DNA of 64,000 nucleotides, from NCBI RefSeq assembly GCF_003234565.1, contig NZ_QKTU01000001.1:372001-436000 (forward strand), in the 5' to 3' direction. The position numbers were made by a program, and so were the translations under genes. The stretch comes from Curtobacterium sp. MCBD17_013. GTDB taxonomy: Bacteria; Actinomycetota; Actinomycetes; Actinomycetales; Microbacteriaceae. The notes under the pieces are model-generated. The model was given only the letters and a program-made list of their open reading frames with translations. It made no database searches and had not been told where the DNA came from. Of the stretch, positions 9,119-17,575 are shown in pieces (the stretch's first letter is position 1; each line of letters opens with the position of its first letter).

Positions 9119-9148
9119 TCGTCGCCGGTGACGGCGGGTGCTGGGGCG

Positions 9149-9805
9149 TCAGGCCGCCGCGGCCCGCCGCGTCGCCAGGGTGCGGCCGTGCTCCCGGGCG
9201 CGCTCCTCGGCGGCCGCGCGGAGCTGGTCGGCGAGCTCGGTGAACTGGTCGAGCGCGGGGTTGACGCCGACGAGCGTGAACTCGCGCGTGACGACCTCGA
9301 GGTCGAGCTGCCAGACGTCCTCCAGGATGCGGCGCATCCACGCCGTCGCGTGGTCCCAGCCCTCGCGCGGCGTGCCGGCGGCGTAGTTCCCGCCCTGCAC
9401 GGTCACGAGCACGGCGGGCTTGCCGGCGGTGACCGGGGTCTGGCCGGGCGCCATCCGCGGGTCCGTGATGACGAGGTCCACGTAGGTCTTGAAGTGCTGC
9501 GAGACGCCGAAGTTGTACAGCGGGACGGCGAACAGCAGGGCGTCCGCGTCGGCGAGCTCGTCGGTCAGGGTCGCGGCGAGTTCGACCGCGGTGCGCTGCT
9601 CGGGGGTGCGTGCGTCCTCCGGTGTCATGGACGCGGCGACGGCACTCGCCCAGCTGTCGGCAGGGATCGGGTCGACGCCCAGGTGACGGCGGATGACCTC
9701 GGCTGCCGGGTCACCGGCCGTCCACTCCTGCTCGACGATGTCGGCGAGGGCACGACTGGTGGATCCTTCGACTCGGATGCTGGCGTCGAGACGGAACAGG
9801 GACAT
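9149..9805 (-). CDS. FMN-dependent NADH-azoreductase-like flavodoxin-fold quinone reductase
   Basis: A 218-residue protein of the AzoR / NAD(P)H-quinone reductase family (flavodoxin-like fold). It opens MSLFRLDASIRVEGSTSRAL, the FMN phosphate loop region, and has the family's LLFAVPLYNFGVSQHFKTYVD segment in the middle, matching the PMYNF motif of AzoR. Family members reduce quinones and azo compounds by two electrons with NADH or NADPH in the cytoplasm. An AGGAGG ribosome site precedes the ATG at 9805. It is divergent from an HxlR regulator with inverted repeats between, which suggests induction by quinones or other electrophiles. Confidence 0.88.
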   Translation of the reverse strand: MSLFRLDASIRVEGSTSRALADIVEQEWTAGDPAAEVIRRHLGVDPIPADSWASAVAASMTPEDARTPEQRTAVELAATLTDELADADALLFAVPLYNFGVSQHFKTYVDLVITDPRMAPGQTPVTAGKPAVLVTVQGGNYAAGTPREGWDHATAWMRRILEDVWQLDLEVVTREFTLVGVNPALDQFTELADQLRAAAEERAREHGRTLATRRAAAA

Positions 9806-9844
9806 GGGACTCCTCCTGGTCGGCAGCGGGGCACGTCGCCCTCG

Positions 9845-9859
9845 GTTACTGCACGTAAC
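9845..9859. promoter_or_regulatory. 15-bp palindrome, likely HxlR operator
   Basis: GTTAC-TGCAC-GTAAC: perfect 5-bp arms with a 5-bp centre between the divergent azoreductase and HxlR genes. The size and symmetry fit a dimeric winged-helix regulator. Confidence 0.6.
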
Positions 9860-9875
9860 GGGTGTACCCTGCTGA

Positions 9876-9921
9876 GGTCGGTCACTGCAAACGACCCTCT
9901 GTTACCGCGGAGTGACCGACC
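9876..9921. repeat. 11-bp perfect inverted repeat in the azoreductase-HxlR intergenic region
   Basis: GGTCGGTCACT (9876-9886) and AGTGACCGACC (9911-9921) are exact reverse complements separated by 24 bp. It could be a split operator, or a hairpin in the HxlR leader. A GTTAC half like that of the palindrome at 9845 lies inside the spacer (9901-9905). Confidence 0.7.
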
Positions 9922-10005
9922 CCGTCGCTTCGGCCCCCACGTGCCCGTGCAGGCCGCCCGGATGCAGGCGCCGAGGCCGCCCGACCACACAGCAGGAGGA
10001 CCACC

Positions 10006-10437
10006 GTGACCGACACCCGGGACGCCGCACTCGAGCAGGACCGGATCATGCGGTCGCTGCCCACGATGAGCCGGCTCTGCACCGAGCACGACCCGGAGGT
10101 GTTCCGGTCCCTCCTCGCCCGGATCGGCGACAAGTGGACGCTCCTCGTCATCGGCGTGCTCGGCGAACGTCCGCACCGGTTCACGGAACTGGCCGACGTC
10201 ATCCCGAGCATCTCACGGCGCATGCTCACGGTCACGCTCCGGGCGCTCGAGCGCGACGGTCTCGTCCAGCGCGAGGTGTTCGCCGAGGTGCCGCCACGCG
10301 TCGTGTACGACCTCACCGCGCTCGGCCGGTCGCTGCAGACGGTCGTGCTGACGCTCGGGGAATGGGTCCGCGAACACCAGGACGTCATCGTCGCGCAGCG
10401 CCGGACGTTCGACGAGCGCACCGCCGCCACCGACTGA
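10006..10437 (+). CDS. HxlR-family winged-helix regulator with N-terminal cysteine
   Basis: A 143-residue HxlR regulator. The core reads LLARIGDKWTLLVIGVL, then the recognition region PSISRRMLTVTLRALERDGLV and a wing (PRVVYDLTALG). A single Cys (residue 25, RLCTEHD) sits just before the winged helix, close to the place of the redox-sensing Cys in YodB/HypR-type members that control azoreductases. It starts with GTG at 10006 after AGGAGGA. The divergent azoreductase at 9149-9805 is the likely target. Function as a thiol switch is an inference. Confidence 0.88.
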   Translation: MTDTRDAALEQDRIMRSLPTMSRLCTEHDPEVFRSLLARIGDKWTLLVIGVLGERPHRFTELADVIPSISRRMLTVTLRALERDGLVQREVFAEVPPRVVYDLTALGRSLQTVVLTLGEWVREHQDVIVAQRRTFDERTAATD

Positions 10438-10507
10438 CACCGCGGCGGCAATCTCCGAGGTCACTGGGATGTTCGTCCCGGCCCGTGCCCCCGCCTCGGG
10501 GTCGGCC

Positions 10508-10513
10508 TACCGT
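10508..10513 (+). promoter_or_regulatory. -10 element before the SRPBCC gene
   Basis: TACCGT, about 38 nt upstream of the ATG at 10552; the short leader carries AAGGAG at 10540-10545. A conventional leadered promoter. Confidence 0.45.
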
Positions 10514-10551
10514 CTGGCCTGCACAGCAACCGTGGAACGCAAGGAGCAGGC

Positions 10552-11007
10552 ATGAGCCAGATCATCGAGACCATCGACGTCGACGTCCCCGTCTCCGTCG
10601 CTTACAACCAGTGGACCCAGTTCGAGGAGTTCCCGAAGTTCCTCGACGAGGTCGAGTCGATCACGCAGGCGACCCCGACCCTCACCGAGTGGAAGATCAA
10701 GGTCGGTCCGGTCGAGCGCACCTTCGAGGCGAACATCACGGAGCAGCACCCCGACGAGCGCGTCGCCTGGAACAGCACCGGCGGCGAGATGGACCACGCG
10801 GGCGTCGTGACGTTCCACAAGCTCTCGGACACGACCACGCGCGTCACCGTGCAGCTCGACTGGGAGCCCACCGGTCTCCTCGAGAAGGTCGGCGGCGCGG
10901 TCGGCGCCGGCGGCCACGCGGTCAAGAAGGACCTGAAGAACTTCAAGGAGTACATCGAGTCGAAGGGCGCGCCGGACGGCGCCTGGCGCGGCGACGTGCA
11001 GGCCTGA
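10552..11007 (+). CDS. SRPBCC-fold protein (polyketide cyclase / COQ10 type)
   Basis: A 151-residue START-like protein. It opens with IIETIDVDVPVSVAYNQWTQFEEFPKFL, the standard N-terminal strand and helices, and ends with a long helix around VKKDLKNFKEYIESKG. The fold forms a hydrophobic pocket that binds lipids or other small non-polar ligands; no catalytic residues can be assigned. It has its own -10 (TACCGT at 10508) and ribosome site and a hairpin downstream, so it looks monocistronic. Members of this subgroup are often stress-induced, but nothing here proves that. Confidence 0.85.
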   Translation: MSQIIETIDVDVPVSVAYNQWTQFEEFPKFLDEVESITQATPTLTEWKIKVGPVERTFEANITEQHPDERVAWNSTGGEMDHAGVVTFHKLSDTTTRVTVQLDWEPTGLLEKVGGAVGAGGHAVKKDLKNFKEYIESKGAPDGAWRGDVQA

Positions 11008-11016
11008 CGATCCTCC

Positions 11017-11049
11017 CGCCCGACGCCCGGCCGCAGCAGCGGTCGGGCG
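11017..11049 (+). terminator. hairpin after SRPBCC gene
   Basis: CGCCCGAC (11017-11024) pairs with GTCGGGCG (11042-11049) with a GC-rich loop. It lies between convergent genes and could serve both strands. Moderate strength. Confidence 0.5.
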
Positions 11050-11094
11050 TCGCGCGCGTCCGGGTGCCGCTCGCCAGGGAGCACGTCGCCCGGG

Positions 11095-11955
11095 TCACCG
11101 GCCGAGTGCGGCCAGCTCCGCCCGGTTCGCCGCGCCGGCCTTGCGGAGCAGGTTCGACACGTGGAACTTCACCGTGTTCTCACTGATGCCGAGCTCGCGG
11201 GCGATCGACCGGTTGCGAGCGCCGGATGCCACGAGTCGCAGGACCTCGCGCTCCCGCCGGCTCAGGGCCACGACCGCGTCGAGCGGCTCCGGCTCCGCGG
11301 GCGGGTCGAGGGGGAGCACCACGGACAGCTCCGAGCCCCAGCCCGCCGTCGAGGACACCGCGAAGCGACCGTCCAGTGCCGTCACCCGCTCTGCGATGGG
11401 GCGGAGTACGTCGTCGTGCTCCGTCAGCGTCCCGGCACCGTCGTCGCGGATGTCGACGAGCAGGTTCCGTCCGTCGCAGTCCCACTGGATCCGCACGCGG
11501 TGGGACTCGCCCGCGTCGACGAGCGCGAGCACAGCACTGCGGACGATGGCCCGCGCCGCGTGCGCGACCTCACCCGGGAGCGCCCGACCGGTCGCGGGCG
11601 GTTCGACGAACTGCACGGACAGGTCACCGAACCGCACCAGCGGCCGCAGGTCGGTCTGGAGGCGCGCGAAGGCCCCGACGACCGGCTCCAGCACGCGGTT
11701 CCGCTGATCGTCCGTCGCCGTGCGGATCGCCACCAGGGCGTTCGCGGCGATCTCGGTCGCGACGGTCCTGGCCGCGCGGTCGTCGAGCCGCTCGGAGCGG
11801 AGCACCGCCAGCAAGGACTCGAGCGTCACGCCGTGCTGGTCCACGAGCTCGGAGAGGTCGCGGCCGGCGCGGGTCGCGGCGGCGCGAGTGGCGACCACGA
11901 GCGTGTCGGCACCGGTCTCGGCGTCGGGGTCGGCGTCCTGGTCGGTGACGGGCAT
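11095..11955 (-). CDS. LuxR-type regulator with histidine-kinase-like ATPase domain
   Basis: A 286-residue protein joining two modules. Residues about 60-215 look like the end of a NarX/DesK-type sensor kinase: a helical region followed by an ATPase-like part (NLLVDIRDDGAGTL, N/G1 box; GWGSELSVVLPL, G2 box). There is no membrane span and I see no dimerisation His. Residues 225-286 are a LuxR helix-turn-helix (LSRREREVLRLVASGARNRSIARELGISENTVKFHVSNLL). It is divergent from the formaldehyde-fixing hxlB-hxlA pair and is probably their regulator. The ATG at 11955 is 6 nt from a minus-strand -10 TAGGGT, so it is likely leaderless. Confidence 0.85.
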   Translation of the reverse strand: MPVTDQDADPDAETGADTLVVATRAAATRAGRDLSELVDQHGVTLESLLAVLRSERLDDRAARTVATEIAANALVAIRTATDDQRNRVLEPVVGAFARLQTDLRPLVRFGDLSVQFVEPPATGRALPGEVAHAARAIVRSAVLALVDAGESHRVRIQWDCDGRNLLVDIRDDGAGTLTEHDDVLRPIAERVTALDGRFAVSSTAGWGSELSVVLPLDPPAEPEPLDAVVALSRREREVLRLVASGARNRSIARELGISENTVKFHVSNLLRKAGAANRAELAALGR

Positions 11956-11961
11956 GGGCCG

Positions 11962-12000
11962 ACCCTACCCGGACCTGCCGGACCCACTCGTTCGGGTAGG
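11962..12000. promoter_or_regulatory. inverted repeat and -10 between LuxR gene and hxlB
   Basis: CCTACCCG (11964-11971) and CGGGTAGG (11993-12000) are perfect 8-bp inverted arms 21 bp apart. The left arm overlaps the minus-strand -10 TAGGGT (complement of 11962-11967), which lies 6 nt from the LuxR ATG. A dimeric LuxR protein could bind here and control both directions, including itself. Confidence 0.55.
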
Positions 12001-12057
12001 CGGACCCGTGCGCCGGGGGAGTGACCCATCCGGCCCCGGGCGAGGAGCATCGTGGTG

Positions 12058-12651
12058 ATGACGGACACCACCACGCCGGCCGGCGCCCTCCACGCCATCT
12101 CCGACGAACTCCGCGCCGCCGCGGACGCCGTCGTCACGACCGCCGACGCGGACGCCGCTGCCGGCGCCGGGCTCGACGCCGTCGCGGCGCTCCTCGACGG
12201 CGCCGACCGCGTGTTCGTCCACGGCGCGGGCCGGTCGGGGCTCGCCCTCCGCATGACGGCGATGCGACTCATGCACCTCGGTCGGACGGTCCACGTCGTG
12301 GGCGACGTCACGACGCCCGCGATCCGGTCCGGTGACGTCCTGCTCACCGCCAGTGGCTCGGGCACCACCACGGGCATCGTCCGCGCCGCCACCACCGCTC
12401 GCGAGGTCGGGGCCCGGGTCGCGGTGATCACCACGGCCGGGGCGTCCCCGCTCGCCGACCTCGCCGACGCCGTCGTCCTGGTGCCGGCTCCCGAGAAGCA
12501 GGCGCACGGCAACGGCGCCTCGATCCAGTACGCGGGCGGCCTCTTCGAGCAGGTCGTCGTGCTCGTCGGGGACGCCCTCTTCCACGCGGCGTGGCAGCGC
12601 TCCGGGATCCCGGCCGCGGATCTCTGGCCCCGGCACGCCAACCTCGAATGA
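12058..12651 (+). CDS. hxlB: 6-phospho-3-hexuloisomerase (SIS domain)
   Basis: A 197-residue SIS-domain sugar isomerase. It converts D-arabino-3-hexulose 6-phosphate to fructose 6-phosphate in the ribulose monophosphate pathway. SIS motifs visible: VFVHGAGRSGLALRMTAMRLMHLG, LLTASGSGTTTGIVRAA and the C-terminal NGASIQYAGGLFEQ typical of PHI enzymes. It is followed by hxlA after 56 nt. The start is uncertain by two codons: GAGGAG (12042-12047) serves GTG 12052, GTG 12055 or ATG 12058; I use the ATG. Confidence 0.9.
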   Translation: MTDTTTPAGALHAISDELRAAADAVVTTADADAAAGAGLDAVAALLDGADRVFVHGAGRSGLALRMTAMRLMHLGRTVHVVGDVTTPAIRSGDVLLTASGSGTTTGIVRAATTAREVGARVAVITTAGASPLADLADAVVLVPAPEKQAHGNGASIQYAGGLFEQVVVLVGDALFHAAWQRSGIPAADLWPRHANLE

Positions 12652-12707
12652 CCCTCCCGCCGACCACCCGCACCCACCCCACGGACCACCAGAGAAGAGG
12701 AACCACC

Positions 12708-13331
12708 ATGCAGCTCCAGGTCGCCATGGACGTGCTGACCACCGAGGACGCGCTCGCGCTCGCCGGCAAGGTCGCCCCGCACGTCGACATCATCGAACTC
12801 GGGACGCCGCTCATCAAGAGCGCCGGGCTCGCGGCCATCACCGCGGTGAAGGAGGCGCATCCCGACAAGACGGTGTTCGCCGACCTCAAGACGATGGACG
12901 CCGGCGAACTCGAGGCGGACATCGCCTTCCAGGCCGGCGCCGACCTCGTCACCGTCCTCGGTGTCGCGGGTGACAGCACCATCACCGGCGCCGTCGCCGC
13001 CGCGACGAAGCACGGCAAGGGGGTCGTCGCCGACCTCATCGGCGTGCCCGACAAGGCCGCACGAGCCAAGGAGGTCGTCGCGCTCGGCGTGACGTTCGTC
13101 GAGATGCACGCCGGCCTCGACGAGCAGGCCGAGCCGGGCTTCACGTTCGACACCCTGCTCGACGACGGCAAGGCCGGAGGCGTGCCGTTCTCGGTCGCGG
13201 GCGGCGTCTCCACGGACACGATCGGTGCCGTGCAGGACGCGGGCGCCACCGTCGCGGTCGCCGGCGGGGCGATCTACTCGGCCGACGACCCTGCCGCGGC
13301 TGCTGCCGCCCTGCGCGCCGCCATCCACTGA
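12708..13331 (+). CDS. hxlA: 3-hexulose-6-phosphate synthase
   Basis: A 207-residue TIM-barrel aldolase of the orotidine-monophosphate-decarboxylase superfamily. It joins formaldehyde to ribulose 5-phosphate. Signature parts: QVAMDVLTTEDAL, IIELGTPLIKSAG and FADLKTMDAG (the DxK active-site motif), with VAGGVSTDTI at the phosphate site. The ATG at 12708 follows AAGAGGAA. With hxlB it makes a compact formaldehyde detoxification unit. No methanol dehydrogenase or other methylotrophy gene is in the window, so detoxification rather than growth on C1 is the likely role. Confidence 0.93.
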   Translation: MQLQVAMDVLTTEDALALAGKVAPHVDIIELGTPLIKSAGLAAITAVKEAHPDKTVFADLKTMDAGELEADIAFQAGADLVTVLGVAGDSTITGAVAAATKHGKGVVADLIGVPDKAARAKEVVALGVTFVEMHAGLDEQAEPGFTFDTLLDDGKAGGVPFSVAGGVSTDTIGAVQDAGATVAVAGGAIYSADDPAAAAAALRAAIH

Positions 13332-13362
13332 GCGCCGCGCGGACCGCGCTCGGAACGGACAC

Positions 13363-13396
13363 GAGGACCCGCCGCCCCATCGGGCGGCGGGTCCTC
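13363..13396. terminator. strong terminator between hxlA and kup
   Basis: GAGGACCCGCCGCCC (13363-13377) pairs perfectly with GGGCGGCGGGTCCTC (13382-13396) around a CATC loop. It is 31 nt past the hxlA stop and also downstream of the convergent kup, so it can act on both. Confidence 0.88.
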
Positions 13397-13471
13397 ATGT
13401 CGGTTCCCCGGCCGGCAGGCCCGGCCAGCGCGCCGCGCGGGGGCCGTGAACCGCTGGACGGTCAGCCTCGA

Positions 13472-15424
13472 TCAGACGTCGACGTCGCTGCCCATCGTCA
13501 CGGTGCTGTTCGAGGGGAGGCCGAAGCGTGCGCTCGGGTTGGCGGCGTTCTGCGCGAGCGCCACGAACAGCTTCTTGCGCCAGCGCATCATGCCCCGGCC
13601 GTGGCCGGTCCGGAGTGCACCGCGCGAGACGAAGTACGAGGCGCGCTCCACGGCGTCCGGGTCGAGCGAGAGCACGTCGGCGACGCACGCTCGACGGAGT
13701 GCGACCGGGAGGTTCGGCTCGTCGGAGAACCCGAACTTGATCGTCAGGTGCTCGATGCCGTCGTCGGAGTAGCCGAGGTCGTCGAACGTGTAGGCCTTCG
13801 ACGCAGGCACGTGCGGGACGTTCGCGGTCTGCACCGAGACGATGAGCACGTGGTGGTGGAGCACGTGGTTGTGCTCGAAGTTCGCGCGGAGCGCCAACGG
13901 CGTCGTGTCCTTGTTCGGGTGCGGGAACACGGCGATCCCGTCGACCCGCGGGGGGTCCTCGGACCGGACGCGGTCGATGAAGTCCGCGAGCGAGCCCTCC
14001 TTCTGGTTCCGCTCGTCCGTCACGAGCTGCCGCCCGCGACGCCAGGTCGTCATGACGGTGATGACGGCGGCGGCGATGAGGAGCGGCACCCACCCGCCGT
14101 GGAGGACCTTCGACAGGTTCGCGGCGAGGAACGTCAGCTCGAGACCGCCGAAGACGACCGCGGCCAGGACGATCTGCCAGCGATGCCAGTTGAACAGCGG
14201 CCGGGCGACGATGAGCAGGAGCACCGAGTCGACGACGAGCGCGCCGGTCACCGACACCCCGTACGCCGTGGCCAGGCGCTCCGACGACCGGAACGCGAGC
14301 ATCACGGCGATGACGCCGACGAACAGCAGCGCGTTCACGGCGGGCAGGTAGATCTGGCCGCCCTCGCGCTCGGAGGTCTGCCGGACGGTCAGCGGCGGGA
14401 GCAGACCGAGCTGCATCGCCTGACGCGAGAGCGAGAACGCACCGGAGATGACCGCCTGGCTCGCGATGACGGTCGCTGCGGTCGCGAGCACGACCACCGG
14501 GATCCGCGCCCAGTCCGGGAACAGCAGGAAGAACGGGTTCTGGCGTGCGGTCGGGTCGCGCAGGATGAGCGAGGCCTGGCCGAGGTAGTTCAGCGTCAGC
14601 GCCGGGAACACGACGAAGAACCACGCGCGGCGGATCGGCGGCGCCCCGAAGTGCCCCATGTCCGCGTAGAGCGCCTCGGCACCGGTGATGACGAGGACCA
14701 CCGCACCCATCGCGACGAAGGTGATGGTCGGGTGGGCGAACACGAAGGCGAACGCGTACGTGGGGGACAGGCCGATGAGCACCGAGGGGTCACGCACGAT
14801 CATGCCGACGCCCGCGACCGCGAGGACGAGGAACCAGAGCAACATGATCGGCCCGAACAGCGTGCCGACACGGCCGGTGCCGAAGCGCTGCACGGCGAAC
14901 AGCCCGGCGAGGATCACCCCGGCGATCGGGACGACGAGGTGTGCGACGCCCGGGGCGGCCACCTCGAGTCCCTCGACCGCGGACAGCACGCTCACCGCCG
15001 GGGTGATGATGGAGTCGCCGTAGAACAGGGCGACGCCGATGATCCCGATGAGGATGAAGACCCCCACCCGGCCGGAGCGCTTGGCGAACAGCCGACGAGC
15101 GAGCGCGGCGAGGGCCATGACGCCGCCTTCGCCGTTGTTGTCGGCACGCATGAGGATCGTCACGTACTTGATCGAGACGACGACCGTCACGCTCCAGAAC
15201 ATGACCGAGATCACGCCGTAGACGTCGTCCGGGGTGGGGCGGACCGCCCCGTTGTCGATCGTGAACACCGTGCGGAGTGCGTAGAGCGGGCTCGTGCCGA
15301 TGTCGCCGAAGACGACGCCGAGTGCCGTCAGGGCCAACGCGGCGAGACCGCGTCCGCCGTGTCCGCCCGATGTCGTCTCGGTGCTCTCGGTGCTCTCGGG
15401 TGCGGACGTGCGGGTGTCTGTCAC
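13472..15424 (-). CDS. kup: Kup-type potassium uptake transporter
   Basis: A 650-residue HAK/KUP/KT potassium-proton symporter. Its N-terminus LALTALGVVFGDIGTSPLYALRTVF is the diagnostic Kup signature (GVVYGDIGTSPLY class). About 12 membrane spans fill residues 28-480, with the basic loop before LVTDERNQKEGSL starting the cytoplasmic C-terminal domain. The length is normal. The start codon is GTG at 15424 with AGGAG 9 nt before it. It is monocistronic. Confidence 0.95.
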   Translation of the reverse strand: MTDTRTSAPESTESTETTSGGHGGRGLAALALTALGVVFGDIGTSPLYALRTVFTIDNGAVRPTPDDVYGVISVMFWSVTVVVSIKYVTILMRADNNGEGGVMALAALARRLFAKRSGRVGVFILIGIIGVALFYGDSIITPAVSVLSAVEGLEVAAPGVAHLVVPIAGVILAGLFAVQRFGTGRVGTLFGPIMLLWFLVLAVAGVGMIVRDPSVLIGLSPTYAFAFVFAHPTITFVAMGAVVLVITGAEALYADMGHFGAPPIRRAWFFVVFPALTLNYLGQASLILRDPTARQNPFFLLFPDWARIPVVVLATAATVIASQAVISGAFSLSRQAMQLGLLPPLTVRQTSEREGGQIYLPAVNALLFVGVIAVMLAFRSSERLATAYGVSVTGALVVDSVLLLIVARPLFNWHRWQIVLAAVVFGGLELTFLAANLSKVLHGGWVPLLIAAAVITVMTTWRRGRQLVTDERNQKEGSLADFIDRVRSEDPPRVDGIAVFPHPNKDTTPLALRANFEHNHVLHHHVLIVSVQTANVPHVPASKAYTFDDLGYSDDGIEHLTIKFGFSDEPNLPVALRRACVADVLSLDPDAVERASYFVSRGALRTGHGRGMMRWRKKLFVALAQNAANPSARFGLPSNSTVTMGSDVDV

Positions 15425-15674
15425 CGACCGTCGCTCCTGTTCCTGGGTCGTGGGGGGTCCATCGTGGCGACGGACCGCCGCTCATCCTCTCACCGGTCGG
15501 GGTGCGCGTCCGCCGCGTACGACGATCGCCCAGCCCGTGTCCGCTGACGGCGGACCATCGAGCGGTCGTCCCGGGAACGGCGGACGCTCCCGGGGCCGGG
15601 AGGCATCGTCGGCTCCGACGCCGAGCCGAGCACGGTGGGCGGTTTCTGGGGAGATCCGTGATGGAGTGTCCGGC

Positions 15675-16508
15675 GTGAATCTGCTCCAGGCCCTCTTGCT
15701 CGGCATCGTCGAGGGCGTGACCGAGTTCCTGCCCGTCTCCAGTACCGGCCACCTGACGATCGTCGAGAAGCTGCTCGGCCTCCGGGTGGCCAGCCAGGGC
15801 GTGACCGCCTTCACCGCGGTGATCCAGGTCGGCGCCATCATCGCGGTGATCGTCTACTTCTGGCGGGACATCCTGCGCCTGGTCCGCGCGTGGTTCCGCG
15901 GCTTGGCGCATCGCGAGGACCGCGACCACGACTACCGGCTGGCCTGGTACGTCATCATCGCGACGATCCCCATCGGCCTCATCGGGTTCCTCGCGAAGGA
16001 CCTCATCTCGGGCGGTCTCCGGAACCTGTGGGTCGTCGTCGCCGCGCTCGTGCTGTGGAGCATCGTCATGTGGGTCGCCGAGCGCGTCGGTCGTCAGGAC
16101 CGCGGCGAGCAGCGCACCACCGTGACCGACGCGGTCGTGATCGGTCTCGTGCAGGTGCTCGCGCTCGTACCGGGCGTGTCGCGGTCCGGGGCCACGATCA
16201 GCGCCGGTCTGTTCCGGGGTCTCGACCGCGTCACCGCCACCCGCCTGTCGTTCTTCCTGTCGATCCCCGCGCTCGTCGCTGCCGGCGGCTACGAGGCCGC
16301 GACCGAGGCGAGCGCGATCGGCTCCACGGTCGGCTGGGGTGCCACCCTCGTCGCGACCGCCGTCAGCTTCGTCGTCGCCCTCGCCGCGATCGCCTGGTTG
16401 CTCCGCCTCGTCGCGCGGCACAGCATCGCGGTGTTCATCTGGTACCGGGTGGCGCTCGCGATCGTCGTCGCGGTGCTGCTGGCGACCGGCGTCATCGCCG
16501 CGACCTGA
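15675..16508 (+). CDS. uppP: undecaprenyl-diphosphatase
   Basis: A 277-residue polytopic phosphatase (BacA/UppP) that recycles undecaprenyl pyrophosphate for peptidoglycan and other wall polymers; it can give bacitracin tolerance. Both active-site motifs are present: EGVTEFLPVSSTGHL near the N-terminus and PGVSRSGATISAGL at about residue 168. It starts with GTG at 15675 (GGAG 8 nt upstream); an upstream in-frame extension through the kup promoter region is rejected because the protein signature starts at once. The 250 bp upstream hold the divergent kup/uppP promoters. Confidence 0.94.
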   Translation: MNLLQALLLGIVEGVTEFLPVSSTGHLTIVEKLLGLRVASQGVTAFTAVIQVGAIIAVIVYFWRDILRLVRAWFRGLAHREDRDHDYRLAWYVIIATIPIGLIGFLAKDLISGGLRNLWVVVAALVLWSIVMWVAERVGRQDRGEQRTTVTDAVVIGLVQVLALVPGVSRSGATISAGLFRGLDRVTATRLSFFLSIPALVAAGGYEAATEASAIGSTVGWGATLVATAVSFVVALAAIAWLLRLVARHSIAVFIWYRVALAIVVAVLLATGVIAAT

Positions 16509-16594
16509 TCGCCGCCCCGACCACGGTCCTCCACGGGTTCCGGACGCGACGGCGACGGTGGCCTACCCTGGCGACAACGGCTGGGGGAGGCACC

Positions 16595-17554
16595 ATGCAG
16601 GAGCCGCAGTCCGGATGGCGCCCGGTCCTCGACGTGGACGACCCGGAAGCGGCCACCGCCGCGATCCGCCGCTCCATGCCCGCGGCGAGCGTGGAGTCCG
16701 ACCGGCCGGACTTCCGGTTCCACGCCGAGCAGTACCGGGACGAGCGGCTCGACCTCACGCGGTGGGGGTTCCGCGCGCGCGTCGACGGTGGCCGCAGCAC
16801 CGAGACGAGCGGGGTGACGCTCGTGGTCCCCGGTGGCGGGGTCTACGAGTGGACCGGGGGTGACGAGCGGGGCGATCAGGACGCACCGTTCGTCATGCGT
16901 CACGGCGTCGGCTACCACGGTCGGTCCGAGGACATGCACCTGACGATCGTGCGGCTCGAGCAGACACGGTTCGACGACCTCGCTGCGGCGATCCGTGGGG
17001 ACGACCCGCGCCCTGTCCGGTTCGCCCAGTCGCTCCCACCGACCCGCGAGGGTGCCGAGCACCTCGCCCGGACCGTCGCGCTGCAGGCCGCGGTCCTCGA
17101 GAGCCGGGCGGCGGGGAGCAGCGCGCTGGTGGCGGCCTCGGTCTACCGGCTGCTCGTCGTCGGGCTGCTCGAGTCCGTGCCGACCGAGGGCGCGGACGAC
17201 CGCGAGCGGACGTGCCGTCGCCGGATGCTCGCCACCGTCGACCGTGCCTGCCGGTACATCGACGACCACGCCGCACTCCCGATCACGGTGGCGGACATCG
17301 CCCGGCACGTCGGCACGAGCGAGCCCGGCCTCCGCCGTGCCTTCGGGTTCTGGCGCTCGCGAGCGCCCGAGGCTGAACTCGAGCGCGCGCGACTCGCCGG
17401 GGCGCACCGGGACCTCCTCGCCGCCGAGCCGGGTGACGACGGGCTCATCGACACGATCGCGGCGCGCTGGGGACACGCGTCACCGCGACGGTTCGCGACG
17501 CGGTACCGTGCCGTGTACACCGTCGGTCCCGAGGACACCCTCAGGGCCGAGTGA
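16595..17554 (+). CDS. AraC-family regulator (first of two)
   Basis: A 319-residue protein with the AraC double helix-turn-helix at the C-terminus: ITVADIARHVGTSEPGLRRAFGFW and TIAARWGHASPRRFATRYRAVY. Residues 1-210 are a poorly conserved N-terminal domain resembling AraC-type sensing domains (RFHAEQYRD... TLVVPGGGVYEW). The ATG at 16595 follows GGGGGAGG. The second helix-turn-helix lacks the classic PxxY(R/K) order, which weakens but does not exclude DNA binding. It is 21 nt upstream of another AraC gene. Target unknown. Confidence 0.82.
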   Translation: MQEPQSGWRPVLDVDDPEAATAAIRRSMPAASVESDRPDFRFHAEQYRDERLDLTRWGFRARVDGGRSTETSGVTLVVPGGGVYEWTGGDERGDQDAPFVMRHGVGYHGRSEDMHLTIVRLEQTRFDDLAAAIRGDDPRPVRFAQSLPPTREGAEHLARTVALQAAVLESRAAGSSALVAASVYRLLVVGLLESVPTEGADDRERTCRRRMLATVDRACRYIDDHAALPITVADIARHVGTSEPGLRRAFGFWRSRAPEAELERARLAGAHRDLLAAEPGDDGLIDTIAARWGHASPRRFATRYRAVYTVGPEDTLRAE

Positions 17555-17575
17555 GCAGGACACCCTCCTTCCGCG

